Origin: Rachicladosporium sp. CCFEE 5018
Taxonomy: Eukaryota > Ascomycota > Dothideomycetes > Cladosporiales > Cladosporiaceae
Assembly: GCA_002077045.2 (NCBI GenBank)
Contig: KZ111150.1
Location: forward strand, 652,484 to 716,483
DNA: 64,000 nucleotides
Reading direction: 5' to 3'
Shown here: positions 44,097 through 54,715 of the stretch, one piece after another
Numbering within the stretch: the first letter of the stretch is position 1
How the letters are laid out: the number at the start of each line of letters is the position of its first letter
Program-made: the position numbers and the translations under genes
Notes under the pieces: generated by a model
Database searches by the model: none
Seen by the model: only the letters and a program-made list of their open reading frames with translations
What the model was told of the DNA's origin: nothing

Positions 44097-44762
44097 AGAC
44101 ACCATACCAGACCAGATTCCCGAACTTACCTGAGCGTGCGTGGAGGACCTGAGTAGTAATGGCATGAGGTGATAGGGGTTGGGTTGTCAGTCATCGATAC
44201 TTCATGTACCGCTTTCCTTTCTCGACCTCTTTCACCTACGCGCGACTCCTGGACGTAGGTAGGTCTCTGGCATCCTGTGTATCGATGTCGTCTCACCTAT
44301 TCCATTACCCAGTCCTGCTTCCATCCAGCATCTCGTCGAGTCTTTGCCATGTGGCGCCGATGCCACGACTCCCTCACTCATACACATGGCAACACCAATA
44401 GCGACGGATCATCACCATCAATCGAGGGTCGCCAAGCATCGCGAAGCCCTTCGTGAACCATAATATAGAGTTCGTGTCAACCATGAAGCTGTCGCTTGTG
44501 TGACGCGTGGGCGCGACTTTGACGCAATCTCGCTGCCAAGATCTTGCTACCAGAGCGCCAGCTTACAAGGATGTGAGCTACGAATCTCGTGCTCTGATAA
44601 TCCGGTATCTGGCTCCCGAGCCTCGCGCACCGCGACAACCCGTAATCATGCTCTGGGACGCAGAGGCTAGCGTTCAGAGAGCCTCCAAGCACGAGCCGCA
44701 ATCACACAAGCTACCAATCTTGGTCCTGGACCTTCGAACGGAGTACTAGCCAGTCAGGCAAC
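44097..44762. other. Intergenic region aquaporin/K+ channel
   Basis: The first 561 bases equal 10343-10903. At 44658 the match ends because the other copy enters its N gap, while this copy runs on to the channel gene. No gene seen. Confidence 0.45.
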
Positions 44763-46593
44763 ATGAGCGGCATCGACCCCGGCGTCGAAGATGGCATCAA
44801 GCGCGCGGCCGACGATGTTGAAAGCGACGAGCACGAGGAAGAGGCCGCGAAGGAGGCAGAGGAGGACTACCTCGAGCCGTCACGCTGGTGGTTCGCGAGC
44901 ACACTCTTCCCGCTGCTGGCCGGTACCCTTGGACCCATAGCGAGTGGCTTCAATATCTGCGCTTTGGTTTACAATTGGAGAGTTTACGTCCCGCCGGGGG
45001 CGAGTGAGATACATGGAGAGATCATCAAGGATCCGGCGTGGCTGGTAGGTAGCAGTGGAATACTGGAGGGTAATGCAGGAGGACGCTGATAGTGCGCAGA
45101 TAGCTGTCAATGGCATATCCCTGGTCTCTGCGCTTATAGCGAACATGTCTTTGCTCCTCAACATGGCTCGTCGAGTCCGCTTCTCCATCGCGCAGCCGAT
45201 CACGATCGCAGGCTTCCTCTTTGCTGGCGTGCTGCTAGTCTGCGACATGGCTGCGCTTGTATCTTCGCCCACGTACCGCATCATTCAGCCGAAGGCTCAG
45301 CCGGCCGATAATCACGCGCTCTCAAGCGCCTTCTACTATGCCATCTTCGCCGCTGCGATCTACATCATGACTGGCAGTCTGATGGGCGTCACGGTGTATG
45401 GGGCGAATCATGGGTACTACAAGAAGGACTTCCAGCTCACGTCTTCGCAGCGGACGCTGATGTTGCAGACTATGAGCTTTGTCACGTACTTGCTGCTAGG
45501 TGCACTCGTGTTCAGCAAGGTCGAGGGCTGGGAGTACCTTGACGCTGTGTTCTGGGCAGATGTCACACTGCTGACAGTAGGTCTAGGGGACTTCTCGCCC
45601 TCTACCGATCTCGGGCGAGGCCTGCTGTTCCCCTTCGCCATTGGCGGTATTCTCATCGTCGGTCTGGTCATCGGCTCCATCCGGACCCTGGTACTTGAGC
45701 GCGGCAAGGAGAAGCTCACAGCTCGCATGACGGAGAAGCAGCGCGAGAGCGCGATCGATCACGTCAACGAACAGAAACAGACTATCAAGATCGGCCTCTT
45801 CGCCGAGGAGAGCTTTTCGACGCATCCGCAGACGCCACTAGCTCAGAGACGCAAGCAGGAGTTCCAGGTCATGCGGCGTGTGCAGGATATGGCCGAGAAT
45901 CGGCGCCGGTATCTTGCGCTGTTCACCAGTGCTACTGTGGCTCTACTGCTATGGATGGGCGGTGCTGCCGTGTTCACAGCAACTGAGCATAGGCAGTCTT
46001 GGACGTACTTCAATGCTCTGTACTTCAGCTATACTAGCTTGTTGACTATTGGATATGGTGATCTGGTGCTACTTAGTAATTCGGGAAAGCCCTTCTTCGT
46101 GCTCTGGTCGCTCCTTGCGGTACCATCCTTGACTATTCTGATCAGCAACATGGGCGATACTATCGTAAAGTGGGTGACAGAGCTCACCGACTGGCTCGGC
46201 GCTGTCACTGTGCTGCCGGGGGATGAAGGCGTACGCCACACGTTACGAACGCTGCTGCGTAGTCTCACGCATCAGTCCTTCAGCGGTCCGGGCATATTTG
46301 GCGTCGCACCAAAGCATACGGATCCTGAGACAGAGCCCAGAGCGTCTGCAGCACAGATCGATGACAGACTTCGCAGTCGGCTCGCAGAACGGCTGCGCGC
46401 TCACCTAGAAGAAGAGGAGCTTGACAACATGGAAGAAGCACAACACAAGGGTGATGAGCTGCAACGCGACATTCACTTCTACAACTACGTGCTCAGTCGG
46501 GAGTGCAGGAACGTGCAGAAGGACCTGGTTAATAGCGGCGGGTCGCCAAAGAAATATTCTTGGAGCGGCCGCCGATTAGCTTTGCGGAGCTGA
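44763..46593 (+). CDS. TOK1: Two-pore outward-rectifier K+ channel (TOK family)
   Basis: Plasma-membrane potassium channel of the fungal eight-helix, two-pore type. Exons 44763-45044 and 45100-46593 (donor GTAGGT, acceptor CGCAG, phase 0) encode 591 residues. After an acidic N-terminus come helices from about residue 46; the two selectivity filters are TVGLGDF and TIGYGDL, each after a WADVTLL or FSYTSLL pore helix, the exact pattern of TOK channels. The cytosolic tail is charged and ends KKYSWSGRRLALRS. In the family KYxx is usually followed by an aromatic EW-type segment, and another frame stays open to about 46715 with acidic coding-like sequence, so the last residues may reflect a frameshift or an unrecognised intron. 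Present once in the window. Confidence 0.85.
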
Positions 46594-47011
46594 AGAGACA
46601 TGTGAGGGGTGAAGTGTTGGGTGGAGAGAGTTCGCGGACTGAAGATGAGTTGCGGGCGGAGGAGAGGGAGATGAGGGAGGGTGCTGCTGATGAAAAGCGG
46701 GATAGCAGTCGATAACGCAAATGAAGCATGTCGACCAAGCCCGCATGTATATCATGAAGACCATTCATTCTCATCTCCCAAAAAAGACTCAGCAGCCTCA
46801 GGCTATACGGATGGTCCCGCCCACTTCCGCCTACACGCGACTTGACGCGCTGGTGTTTCTCATCTGAACTTCTATCAACTACTTTCATTGCCACTTTCCT
46901 CCTCGCAACACTCCCACCATCTCCTTATCTGGCCGAGATCCATCACGCCACAGCTTGGCACATCAATCACAGCATCAGGCGCATCTCATACCTCGACACC
47001 CCGCCGCCGCC
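46594..47011. other. Intergenic region K+ channel/SPT16
   Basis: 418 bases. The first about 120 are open in another frame (possible lost channel tail); the rest is the SPT16 leader. No other feature. Confidence 0.4.
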
Positions 47012-50000
47012 ATGGCGGACGAAGTCAGCATCGACAAGGCGCAATTCCACAACCGCCTCGCCTCGATCATCACACAGTGGAAGGCAGACAAGCGATCAGG
47101 CAACAATGTCTTCGGCGATGTCGGCAGCATCGCGGTCGTCATGGGCAAGACCGACGAAGCAGCCGGCTTCCACAAGGCAAACGCGCTGCAGTTCTGGCTG
47201 CTAGGCTACGAGTTCCCCACGACGCTCTTCCTCATTACGCTGGAGTCCATCTACATCTTGACGACCAAGAAGAAGGCCATCTACCTCGAGCCTCTCAAGG
47301 ATGGCAAGACGCCTGTAGAGGTCATCGTGAGGGGTAAGGATGCCGCGGAGAACACGGCGCAGTTCGAGCGCTGCCTGGAGATTATGAAGAACGCGGGGAA
47401 GAAGGTGGGAGTCATCAAGAGGGAGGATTCTACTGGTCCGTTCGTCACGGAGTGGAAGTCGGCGTTCTCCGAGATCAGCAAGGATGTGGAGGAGGTCGAG
47501 ATCAGCCCTGCATTGTCTGCCGTGATGAGTGTAAAGGACCAGGGCGAGTTGAGCGCTGTGCGCAATGCATCACGCGCGACCGCAGCCGTCATGGCTGACT
47601 ATTTCGTTGAGACGATGTCGGACATCCTTGACAAGGATAAGAAAATCACGCACAAGGCGCTCTCGAACAAGATCGCCGACAAGATCGAGGATGACAAGTT
47701 CTTCAAGTCGATGAAGGGCGGCGACTTCGATCCGGTCAATCTGGACTGGAGCGTCAGCCCGATCGTGATGAGCGGCGGCAACTTCGACCTCAAGCTGCGC
47801 AGCGAGCCTGACGACAGTAACCTACATGCGGGCGTTATTATCGCCGCGCTCGGGTTGCGCTACCAGACCTACGCTTCGATGATCGCTCGGACGTACCTCG
47901 TGGACCCGAACAAGTCGCAAGAGAGTACTTACAAGCTCCTCCTGAGCGTGCACGAGGCCGTTCTGAAAGAGCTGAAGGACGGCGCACCAGCGAAGAATGC
48001 TTACAACAAGGCAATCGCTACCATCAAGGCCAAGAAGCCAGAGCTGGTCTACAACTTTGTCAAGCACGTCGGTGCAGGCATTGGGATCGAGGGCGTGGAC
48101 TCGACAATGGTGCTGAATGGAAAGAACAGCCGCATACTGAAGGACGGCATGACACTGGTAGTCACCACTGGCTTCTCCGATGTCGAGAACCCCAACCCTC
48201 AAGACAAGAAGAAGGATGCCAAGTACTCACTGATGCTCAGCGACACCATCCGAATCAACGCATCTGAGGTCGGATCCGGCGAGCCTTTCGTCTTCACGAA
48301 GAAAGCCGGCTCTGATATGGACAGCGCTGCGTTCTTCTTCAACGATGATGAGGAGGAAGAAAAGAAGCCTGCGAAGGCTAAGAAGGATCCTCGCGTAGGC
48401 GCGGTAGCTTCGTCTAATATCACGAAGACAAGGTTGCGAGGCCAGGGAGGTCAGAGCGCGAATGAGGAGAAGGAGGCTGCAAGGCGAGAGCATCAGCGTG
48501 AGCTACACCAAAAGAAGCACAACGATGGACTCGCGAATTACGCAGAAGGACACGCTGCACTCAACGGAACTGAAGAGAAGAAGTTTAAGCGTTTCGAGTC
48601 GTATAAGTACGACACCCAGATCCCGACCAAAGTCAAGGATTTGATCATCGTCGCGGACCCTCGCAACAACTCGGTCATCATGCCCATCATGGGGCGACCT
48701 GTGCCATTCCACATCAACACCATCAAGAACGCAAGCACCACTAGTGAGGGTGCTTGGATATTCTTACGGATCAATTTCTTGTCGCCTGGCCAGGGTGTGG
48801 GACGCAAGGATGATCAGCCATTCGAAGACTCGAGCGCACAGTTCGTCCGCTCATTGACATATCGGTCGAAGGATAGAGATCACATGGCGGATATCGAGTC
48901 ACAAATCACTGAGATGAAGAAGGCTGCTGTTCGCCGTGATCAAGAGAAGAAGGACATGGAGGATGTCGTGGAGCAGGACAAGCTTGTCGAGATCAGGAAC
49001 CGTCGCCCACATCGTCTCGACAACATCTACATGCGCCCGACGATGGAGTCGAAGCGCGTTGGTGGTGCTGTTGAAGTGCACCAGAATGGTCTCCGCTACC
49101 ACCACATGGCTGGGCAGAAGATCGACATCCTCTTCAGCAACGTCAAGCACCTATTCTTCCAGCCTTGCGTGGGCGAGCTGATTGTCATCATTCACGTTCA
49201 TCTTGTCAACCCGATCATCATCGGCAAACGCAAGACGAAGGACATTCAATTCCTGCGCGAGGCAACGACAGAACAATTCGATGAGACCGGCAACCGTAAG
49301 CGCAAGCATCGCTACGGTGATGAGGAGGAGTTCGAAGCAGAGCAAGAAGAGAAGCGCAGGCGTTCGGCACTCGACAAGGAGTTCCGCATGTTTGCCGAGA
49401 AGATCGCAGATGCTGGGAAGTCTGAGGGCATGTCAGTGGATATGCCGTTCCGCGACCTTGGCTTCAACGGTGTGCCGGCACGCTCCAGCGTCACCATCCA
49501 GCCTACTACCGACTGCCTCGTTCAGCTCACGGAACCACCGTTCCTCGTCATCACCCTGACGGACATCGAAGTGGTGCACCTTGAGCGTGTTCAGTTCGGC
49601 TTGAAAAACTTCGACATGGTTGTCATCTTCAAGGACTTCACTCGCCCACCAGCGCACATCAACACGATCCCAGTTGAGAGCTTAGATGGCGTAAAGGACT
49701 GGCTCGACAGCGTCGACATTCCCTTCTCAGAAGGGCCTCTCAACCTCAACTGGGGCACGATCATGAAGACCGTAACGACAGATCCTCACGCCTTCTTCGC
49801 TGAAGGTGGCTGGAGCTTCCTCGACACCGAGAGCGATGCTGAGTCCGACGCGGAGGAAGAGGAAAGCGCGTTCGAGATGAGCGAGGAGGACTTTGCGAGC
49901 GAGGCGAGCTCGGAGGAGGAGAGCGACTTCGACGATGATGCTTCGGCTGATGCGAGTGGAGGGTCCGATGAGAGCGATGATGAGGGCGAGGATTGGGACG

Positions 50001-50116
50001 AGATGGAGAAGAAGGCTGCGAGGAAGGATCGGGATGGTGGTGGATCTGAGGATGAGGGGAGGAGTCGGAAGAGTAAGGGGAAGGCTCCGCCGCCGAAGGT
50101 GAAGAGTAGGCGGTAG
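47012..50116 (+). CDS. SPT16: FACT complex subunit Spt16
   Basis: Histone chaperone subunit that with Pob3 reorganises nucleosomes during transcription and replication in the nucleus. Single exon, 1034 residues, typical length. ATG 47012 sits in a strong GCCGCCATGG context; the frame extends upstream only through non-ATG codons. Order: aminopeptidase-like N-terminal domain (1-450; FWLLGYEFPTTLF, VKHVGAGIGIEG; no metal-ligand set, as expected for the inactive fold), acidic linker, Spt16 middle domain with paired PH folds (TKVKDLIIVADPRNNSVI, YMRPTMESKRVGGAVE, KHLFFQPCVGELIVIIH), Rtt106-like region with RSSVTIQPTTDCLVQL, and a C-terminal tail rich in Asp/Glu/Ser that binds H2A-H2B, ending in a basic cluster. 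A second, 5'-truncated copy starts at 55784. Confidence 0.95.
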   Translation: MADEVSIDKAQFHNRLASIITQWKADKRSGNNVFGDVGSIAVVMGKTDEAAGFHKANALQFWLLGYEFPTTLFLITLESIYILTTKKKAIYLEPLKDGKTPVEVIVRGKDAAENTAQFERCLEIMKNAGKKVGVIKREDSTGPFVTEWKSAFSEISKDVEEVEISPALSAVMSVKDQGELSAVRNASRATAAVMADYFVETMSDILDKDKKITHKALSNKIADKIEDDKFFKSMKGGDFDPVNLDWSVSPIVMSGGNFDLKLRSEPDDSNLHAGVIIAALGLRYQTYASMIARTYLVDPNKSQESTYKLLLSVHEAVLKELKDGAPAKNAYNKAIATIKAKKPELVYNFVKHVGAGIGIEGVDSTMVLNGKNSRILKDGMTLVVTTGFSDVENPNPQDKKKDAKYSLMLSDTIRINASEVGSGEPFVFTKKAGSDMDSAAFFFNDDEEEEKKPAKAKKDPRVGAVASSNITKTRLRGQGGQSANEEKEAARREHQRELHQKKHNDGLANYAEGHAALNGTEEKKFKRFESYKYDTQIPTKVKDLIIVADPRNNSVIMPIMGRPVPFHINTIKNASTTSEGAWIFLRINFLSPGQGVGRKDDQPFEDSSAQFVRSLTYRSKDRDHMADIESQITEMKKAAVRRDQEKKDMEDVVEQDKLVEIRNRRPHRLDNIYMRPTMESKRVGGAVEVHQNGLRYHHMAGQKIDILFSNVKHLFFQPCVGELIVIIHVHLVNPIIIGKRKTKDIQFLREATTEQFDETGNRKRKHRYGDEEEFEAEQEEKRRRSALDKEFRMFAEKIADAGKSEGMSVDMPFRDLGFNGVPARSSVTIQPTTDCLVQLTEPPFLVITLTDIEVVHLERVQFGLKNFDMVVIFKDFTRPPAHINTIPVESLDGVKDWLDSVDIPFSEGPLNLNWGTIMKTVTTDPHAFFAEGGWSFLDTESDAESDAEEEESAFEMSEEDFASEASSEEESDFDDDASADASGGSDESDDEGEDWDEMEKKAARKDRDGGGSEDEGRSRKSKGKAPPPKVKSRR

Positions 50117-50726
50117 ATGGTGTGCTTGCTTGAGTATGGCGTTCCAGGGGGCCGAGTGTGAGTGGGATTTCTAGTGGTCCTTACTGTACGACTCATCAGC
50201 TGGCCAACATGCTGGAGTCAGGACGAGACCGAGAGCACGGTATTGTTCCGCTGCAGAGCCACGTAAGTGGCGGTCGTGATCTGACTAATTCGTACAGACT
50301 GTGGGGTAAATATGGTTAGACTTTCTCCCCACGTGCACCCCTTCAACAACTACATCGATATCGGAGAACATATGTCAATCGCTGCTGGGATGTAGAATTG
50401 CATCGAGGTCGTAACGCCTTGTGCGGGCTTCTCTTCGCGGCTCTCAGCAAGCAAAGACATGCCCGGGCGACGGGTGGTAAGATTGCTGCATCTGCTCGAA
50501 CACGTCGCGATTTGTTAGCGCGCGACATTTCTGCTGTCATCGGCCGCGGCTATGCAATGCGGGCGACTTGAGTTATGTGCCGTCTTCCGCCCTATTACTG
50601 CTACATGATCTCTTCATTTCTCTTTCATCATTGTTGCAGGTTCTGGAGTGTGGGTGATGGCAATTTCGCTATCCACAGAATCTGGACTACGACTTGGAAG
50701 CTAACAATTCTGGTGGCGTCACCGCC
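50117..50726. other. Intergenic region SPT16/MCT-like transporter
   Basis: About 610 bases. Compared with 58225-58845 it shows conserved patches (for example around 50510-50640) between diverged ones, compatible with a promoter. No gene seen. Confidence 0.4.
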
Positions 50727-52137
50727 ATGTCTGAAAAGTCATTGGAGTATGGCAAGTCAGAGGCGGTGGACACGTATGAAGGGCCGGTGATCACGAGTAG
50801 CGACGAAGATGTCAAGGCGCCCTCAGTCATAGTCTCCACCTCACCCCCTGCGCTGGACGGAGGGACACGAGCATGGCTCCAAGTCGCGGGCAGCTTTCTG
50901 GTGTTTGGCAACCTTTGGGGTTTAACTTTCGCCTTTGGGTCATTCAATTCGTATTACGAGTTGACTTTGCTTCCTGATAAGTCGTCGTCGACCATCAGCT
51001 GGTGAGTATCGCGCAAGGGCAGAGTTATGGCAGGAGGCTGACGAGACAAGGATTGGTACGACATCCACGACTCTGCTCATCTTCGGGGGCATCGTCTCAG
51101 GACCTCTTTTCGATCGAGGCTACTTCCGTAGCATGCTCATCATAGGCGCGCTGGTGGAGACACTCGGTCTCATGCTACTCAGTCTCTGCAAGGCATCATA
51201 CTGGCAAATCTTCCTAACGCAAGGCATCGTTACGGGGCTCGGCAACAGTCTACTGTATATCCCTGGTCTGGCTCTTGTTGGCAGAGCATTTACGAAGAAC
51301 CGCAGTATGGCTATGGGCATCACCACTTGTGGAGCACCAATCGGCGGCATCATCTACACCATCACCTTCGAGCATCTCATCAGCCGTATGAGTTTCGGCT
51401 GGACAGTCCGGATCATGGCATTCATCATGCTGGCCACGTACTGCATCGCATTTCCAATGATTCTGTGGCGCGTCAAGAACTTAGCTGATCTCGCTCCCGA
51501 CCGGCCGCGGAAGCTCTTCGACGCCAGCGCGTTGCGAGATCTGCCTTTCTGGAGTTATACAAGCAGCAACTTCCTCATCTTTTGCGGGTACATGGTGCCA
51601 TTCTACTTTATGGCGTCCTATGGTCAGATCGAGCTGGGCATGAGCCGTAGTGACGCGAACTATGTTCTAGTCATATCGCAGGCTGCGTCTGTGCTAGGTC
51701 GGCTGGTAGCATCTTACGCTGCATCAAAAATCGGCGTCATGATTCCTTGGATCGTCTGCGGCTTGTCAAGTGGCATATTGTGTCTCGGCTGGATCGGCGT
51801 CAAGTCGTCGGGTGTATTCATCGTGTATGCAGCGCTGTATGGGTGCTTCAGTGGCGCACTCATACCGCTGCCGCCTTCAGTGTTTCCGGTCGTGTGTCCG
51901 GATATCAAGGTCTTGGGCGCGAGAATGGGCATGTCGCAGGGTATAGGGTCGATGGCTTCGTTGATAGGACCACCGATTGCCGGAGCGTTAACGAGTATTG
52001 GAGCGACGGCGGAGCATAGGAACTATCTGGGGCTACAGCTGTTTGGAGGAGCCATCATGGCTGCGGGTGGATGCAATCTGGTAGGACTGTGGATACTGTT
52101 GATCAGGCAGCGGGGACTAAAGTCGAAGTTGATATAG
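50727..52137 (+). CDS. MFS monocarboxylate-transporter-like protein
   Basis: Twelve-helix major facilitator of the fungal monocarboxylate porter group, 453 residues. Exons 50727-51001 and 51051-52137; the intron splits the Trp codon. ATG 50727 has ACCGCCATG context. The first helix region GGTRAWLQVAGSFLVFGNLWGLTFAFGSF matches the family signature (D/GGxxRAWxQVxGSF), then GGIVSGPLFDRGYFRSM between helices 2 and 3, and GLGNSLLYIPGLALVGRAFTKNR. Real substrates of fungal members vary and include riboflavin and unknown acids, so substrate is open. The 3' splice site reads ACAAG here but ACCAG in the other copy. Same direction as SPT16 and the next transporter. Confidence 0.85.
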
Positions 52138-52660
52138 CTTTGAACTTACTTTCTCTCTGCATGTTTCAATCCGTACAATGCGTTGATCGAGGTATCAAGA
52201 CCAGCCCAAACGAAATAATGCTGGGCAATAATGGCTACCTCAATTATTTGCATGCCATGCAGCTGCAGGAGGCGGTACTTCCGTTTTGGGTCTACCGCGC
52301 GCCGCTCCACTTCGGCTTCGGATAGGTTGAACCCACCACAACGCAATATCTCTTCAGCGTCACGATACATCCTCAGCGTCAGAAAACAGCCACAGCCCCC
52401 AATTCAGCGTCAACATGCTTCAACAGCGTCACGATAACGCATCCTGACGTTTGAACAGCGTCAGAAACTCCCGCAAATGCGCAGCGTCACCCATGGCTGA
52501 CCTATCGAAGAACGACGGTGTCGCCATGTTGGAAAGTATAAGTTTTCTGCTATTCCGTACTTGTGGATTGCCTATCGTCTCTTATCCTGCATCTCATCCC
52601 CTCTGACATACCAATTCCTCTCTTGATCATCATCTGCTTTGATCAGGCAAGGCAGCGACG
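52138..52660. other. Intergenic region between the two MFS genes
   Basis: 523 bases containing the CAGCGTCA array (listed separately) and, at 52525-52660, a leader segment strongly conserved with the other copy (GTTGGAAAGTATAAGTTTTC core). No coding gene. Confidence 0.5.
52355..52489 (+). promoter_or_regulatory. Array of six CAGCGTCA sites upstream of the DHA2 transporter
   Basis: Exact octamers start at 52355, 52374, 52405, 52424, 52456 and 52482 (steps of 19, 31, 19, 32 and 26), 172-306 bases before the ATG, all in the same orientation. The reverse reads TGACGCTG, which contains the TGACG half-site bound by bZIP factors of the CREB/ATF type. The array is retained in the second copy with nearly the same steps, although bases between sites differ. 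Function as a multi-site operator is inferred. Confidence 0.6.
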
Positions 52661-54457
52661 ATGACAAGCAAAACCGCCACATCAACAGTGCACTCTCTGC
52701 CTAACGATGGCAGGGAAGCTACAGTTGCGCCTATAGTGACTGCCGACTCATCTCCAAGGTCATCGTACGAAGCCTTCACCGAACCTCCGACTGGAGCACA
52801 GACGCCAAACCCGCTGCTCGGTGTTCATGCGTTACAGAAGTACCCAGAGGAAGGCTACGAGCTAGGTGCTGTGACCAGCCGCAATGCCCCTCCGCCGGCT
52901 CACTTGAGTAACGCCCTCGAGATCCTGTATCTCACCCGAAGCAGACGCAGCAATGCTGGTGAGATGGCTGAGAACAACGATGCAGAGGCCTTCTCGCCAG
53001 TTCGCGGGAGTCAAGGCATTCCACCTCAGCTACGCAACCTTCTCACCGAGATCATGTTTGTGCTAGTCTGTAGTAGTGGCCAACTACTGTTCAGCTACAA
53101 TCTTGGCAACGTTACAGTCAATTTGTCGGCTTTCCAAGCAGCTCTCAGAATGCCGAGTGGCGAAGTGCCATGGCTCATGGGCGCCTACTCTACAGCACTT
53201 GGTTTGACCGTCATTCTCTCGGGATCTCTAGCGGATTTGCTTGCACCGCGTCTGGTCATCGTGGCCGCATTCGCCTGGCTGACGATCTGGAATATTGTCG
53301 GCTCATTCAGCTTGACGCCATCTCGGAGCATCCTCTTCTTCTTCATGCGCGCGATGCAGGGCATGTCAGTGGGAGTCCTTGTAGCCGGCAGCATGAGCCT
53401 GCTAGGAAGAGTGTACTCGCCAGGGCAGCGCAAGACTCGTGTCTTCTCTGCTATGGCTGCAATGTCACCCCTTGGCTTCTTTATCGGCGCACTCCAAGGT
53501 GGTGCTTTGACGGCACATCTACCATGGATCTTCGGCACGAACGCGATGGTCAGTGGACTACTCATGGCTGCAGCGTGGATGTCTGTACCCGACATACAAC
53601 CTGAGGCAGATCTTCCCGGCTCAGATGTGCCATCGATCCGCGATTTCGACTGGAAGGGCGCTATCTGTGCGACAGCTGGCTGTATCTGCCTACTTTTTGG
53701 GCTTACACAAGGCTCTGTGGTTCACTGGTCGCCCTATACTTACTCTCTGATTATCGTGGGCCTTGTTGTCATTGCCATTTTCTTCTGGGTGGAAAGCAAA
53801 GCACGCCGTCCACTGATACCGAACTCGCTATGGAAGACTCCCGGCTTTGCTCCTCTCATGGCAGCGTACTTCCTAAGCTTCGGTAGCTTTGTCGGAGCAT
53901 GGCAGTTCTTCGCGGTACAATTCTTCTCGCGCATACAGCAGAAGTCCGCTCTCACGGTGGCTCTTTACCTACTCCCGAATTGTATCGCAGGCATACTAGC
54001 GGCGTGGATCGTCAGCAAACTCCTTCATCGAGTGCCGGGACACTATATCTACATGGTCAGCATGTTCTGCTATGCACTTGGGCCCGCATTTTTCCTGCCT
54101 CAAACTGCGAATACCTCGTACTGGGCGCTGAGTCTGCCCGGGATCACCCTGGCGACGTTCGGGCCCGATATGAGCTTCGCAGCAGCATCGATATTTATCA
54201 CCTCGAACGTGCCAAGGAGCTATCAGGGTAGCGCGGGAAGTCTGTTGGTCACAATACAGAACCTATCTTCAGCAATAATGGCTTCTGCTGCAGACAGCAT
54301 AGCTGCGCAAGTGGATACTTCGCCAACCGGAGAGATTGGACTGAAGGGGTTGAAAGCAGCTTGGTGGTTTGCACTTGCCGCCGCGTTGGCTGGAGCTGTG
54401 ATCACCGGTGCTGCTGTGCGAATACCGAAGGAAGTTGAGAAGGAGCACGTCACATGA
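52661..54457 (+). CDS. MFS drug:H+ antiporter, DHA2 (14-helix) type
   Basis: 598 residues in one exon. A hydrophilic N-terminus of about 120 residues (Ser/Pro-rich, with a YLTRSRRSN stretch) precedes about 14 hydrophobic helices, starting EIMFVLVCSSGQLLFSYNLGNV. Family motifs include VPWLMGAYSTALGLTVILSGSLADL (motif A region, GSLADL), the motif B-like RAMQGMSVG, PLGFFIGALQGGAL (motif C-like), and a late FGPDMSFAAASIFITSNV segment. Relatives export toxic small molecules or amino acids; the cargo cannot be told from sequence. Its promoter carries the CAGCGTCA array, which suggests dedicated inducible control. It converges on the propeller gene. Confidence 0.85.
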   Translation: MTSKTATSTVHSLPNDGREATVAPIVTADSSPRSSYEAFTEPPTGAQTPNPLLGVHALQKYPEEGYELGAVTSRNAPPPAHLSNALEILYLTRSRRSNAGEMAENNDAEAFSPVRGSQGIPPQLRNLLTEIMFVLVCSSGQLLFSYNLGNVTVNLSAFQAALRMPSGEVPWLMGAYSTALGLTVILSGSLADLLAPRLVIVAAFAWLTIWNIVGSFSLTPSRSILFFFMRAMQGMSVGVLVAGSMSLLGRVYSPGQRKTRVFSAMAAMSPLGFFIGALQGGALTAHLPWIFGTNAMVSGLLMAAAWMSVPDIQPEADLPGSDVPSIRDFDWKGAICATAGCICLLFGLTQGSVVHWSPYTYSLIIVGLVVIAIFFWVESKARRPLIPNSLWKTPGFAPLMAAYFLSFGSFVGAWQFFAVQFFSRIQQKSALTVALYLLPNCIAGILAAWIVSKLLHRVPGHYIYMVSMFCYALGPAFFLPQTANTSYWALSLPGITLATFGPDMSFAAASIFITSNVPRSYQGSAGSLLVTIQNLSSAIMASAADSIAAQVDTSPTGEIGLKGLKAAWWFALAAALAGAVITGAAVRIPKEVEKEHVT

Positions 54458-54715
54458 GCAAGCTCAACGCACTGTAAAGTGCGATTCTCCGAACGATTAT
54501 GACCTAGCCACTTCACCTGTCCTCTAGACCGTGGCGATTGCCGCCACCTATATGCATCTCCGAGATAGACCAGACCCCTACGAAATATATCGCGAGAAGT
54601 CACGGCTGTATGTCAAAAAAGCTGCGATCCGATTCTGCGGGCTGGAGTTGAGTGAAAGGATCATAGGTCTCTTCTCAACGGCCTGGAAAGTGAACATCTT
54701 CGTACAGAATATCCG

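Larger units (their letters stand above)
33755..44657. repeat. Second copy of the 1-10903 block (direct repeat, offset 33754)
   Basis: Every gene from the EGF-domain 3' part to the aquaporin 3' flank recurs in the same order, strand and spacing. I found a single difference, C at 9003 versus T at 42757. The first copy continues to the left of the window, so the full length is unknown; its right end is the N gap at 10904, whereas this copy runs on without interruption. Confidence 0.95.

Noticed and set aside
33755..44657. Mobile element or transposon-borne duplication
   Set aside because: No terminal inverted repeats, long terminal repeats, transposase or target-site duplication at the visible border; content is ordinary housekeeping genes.
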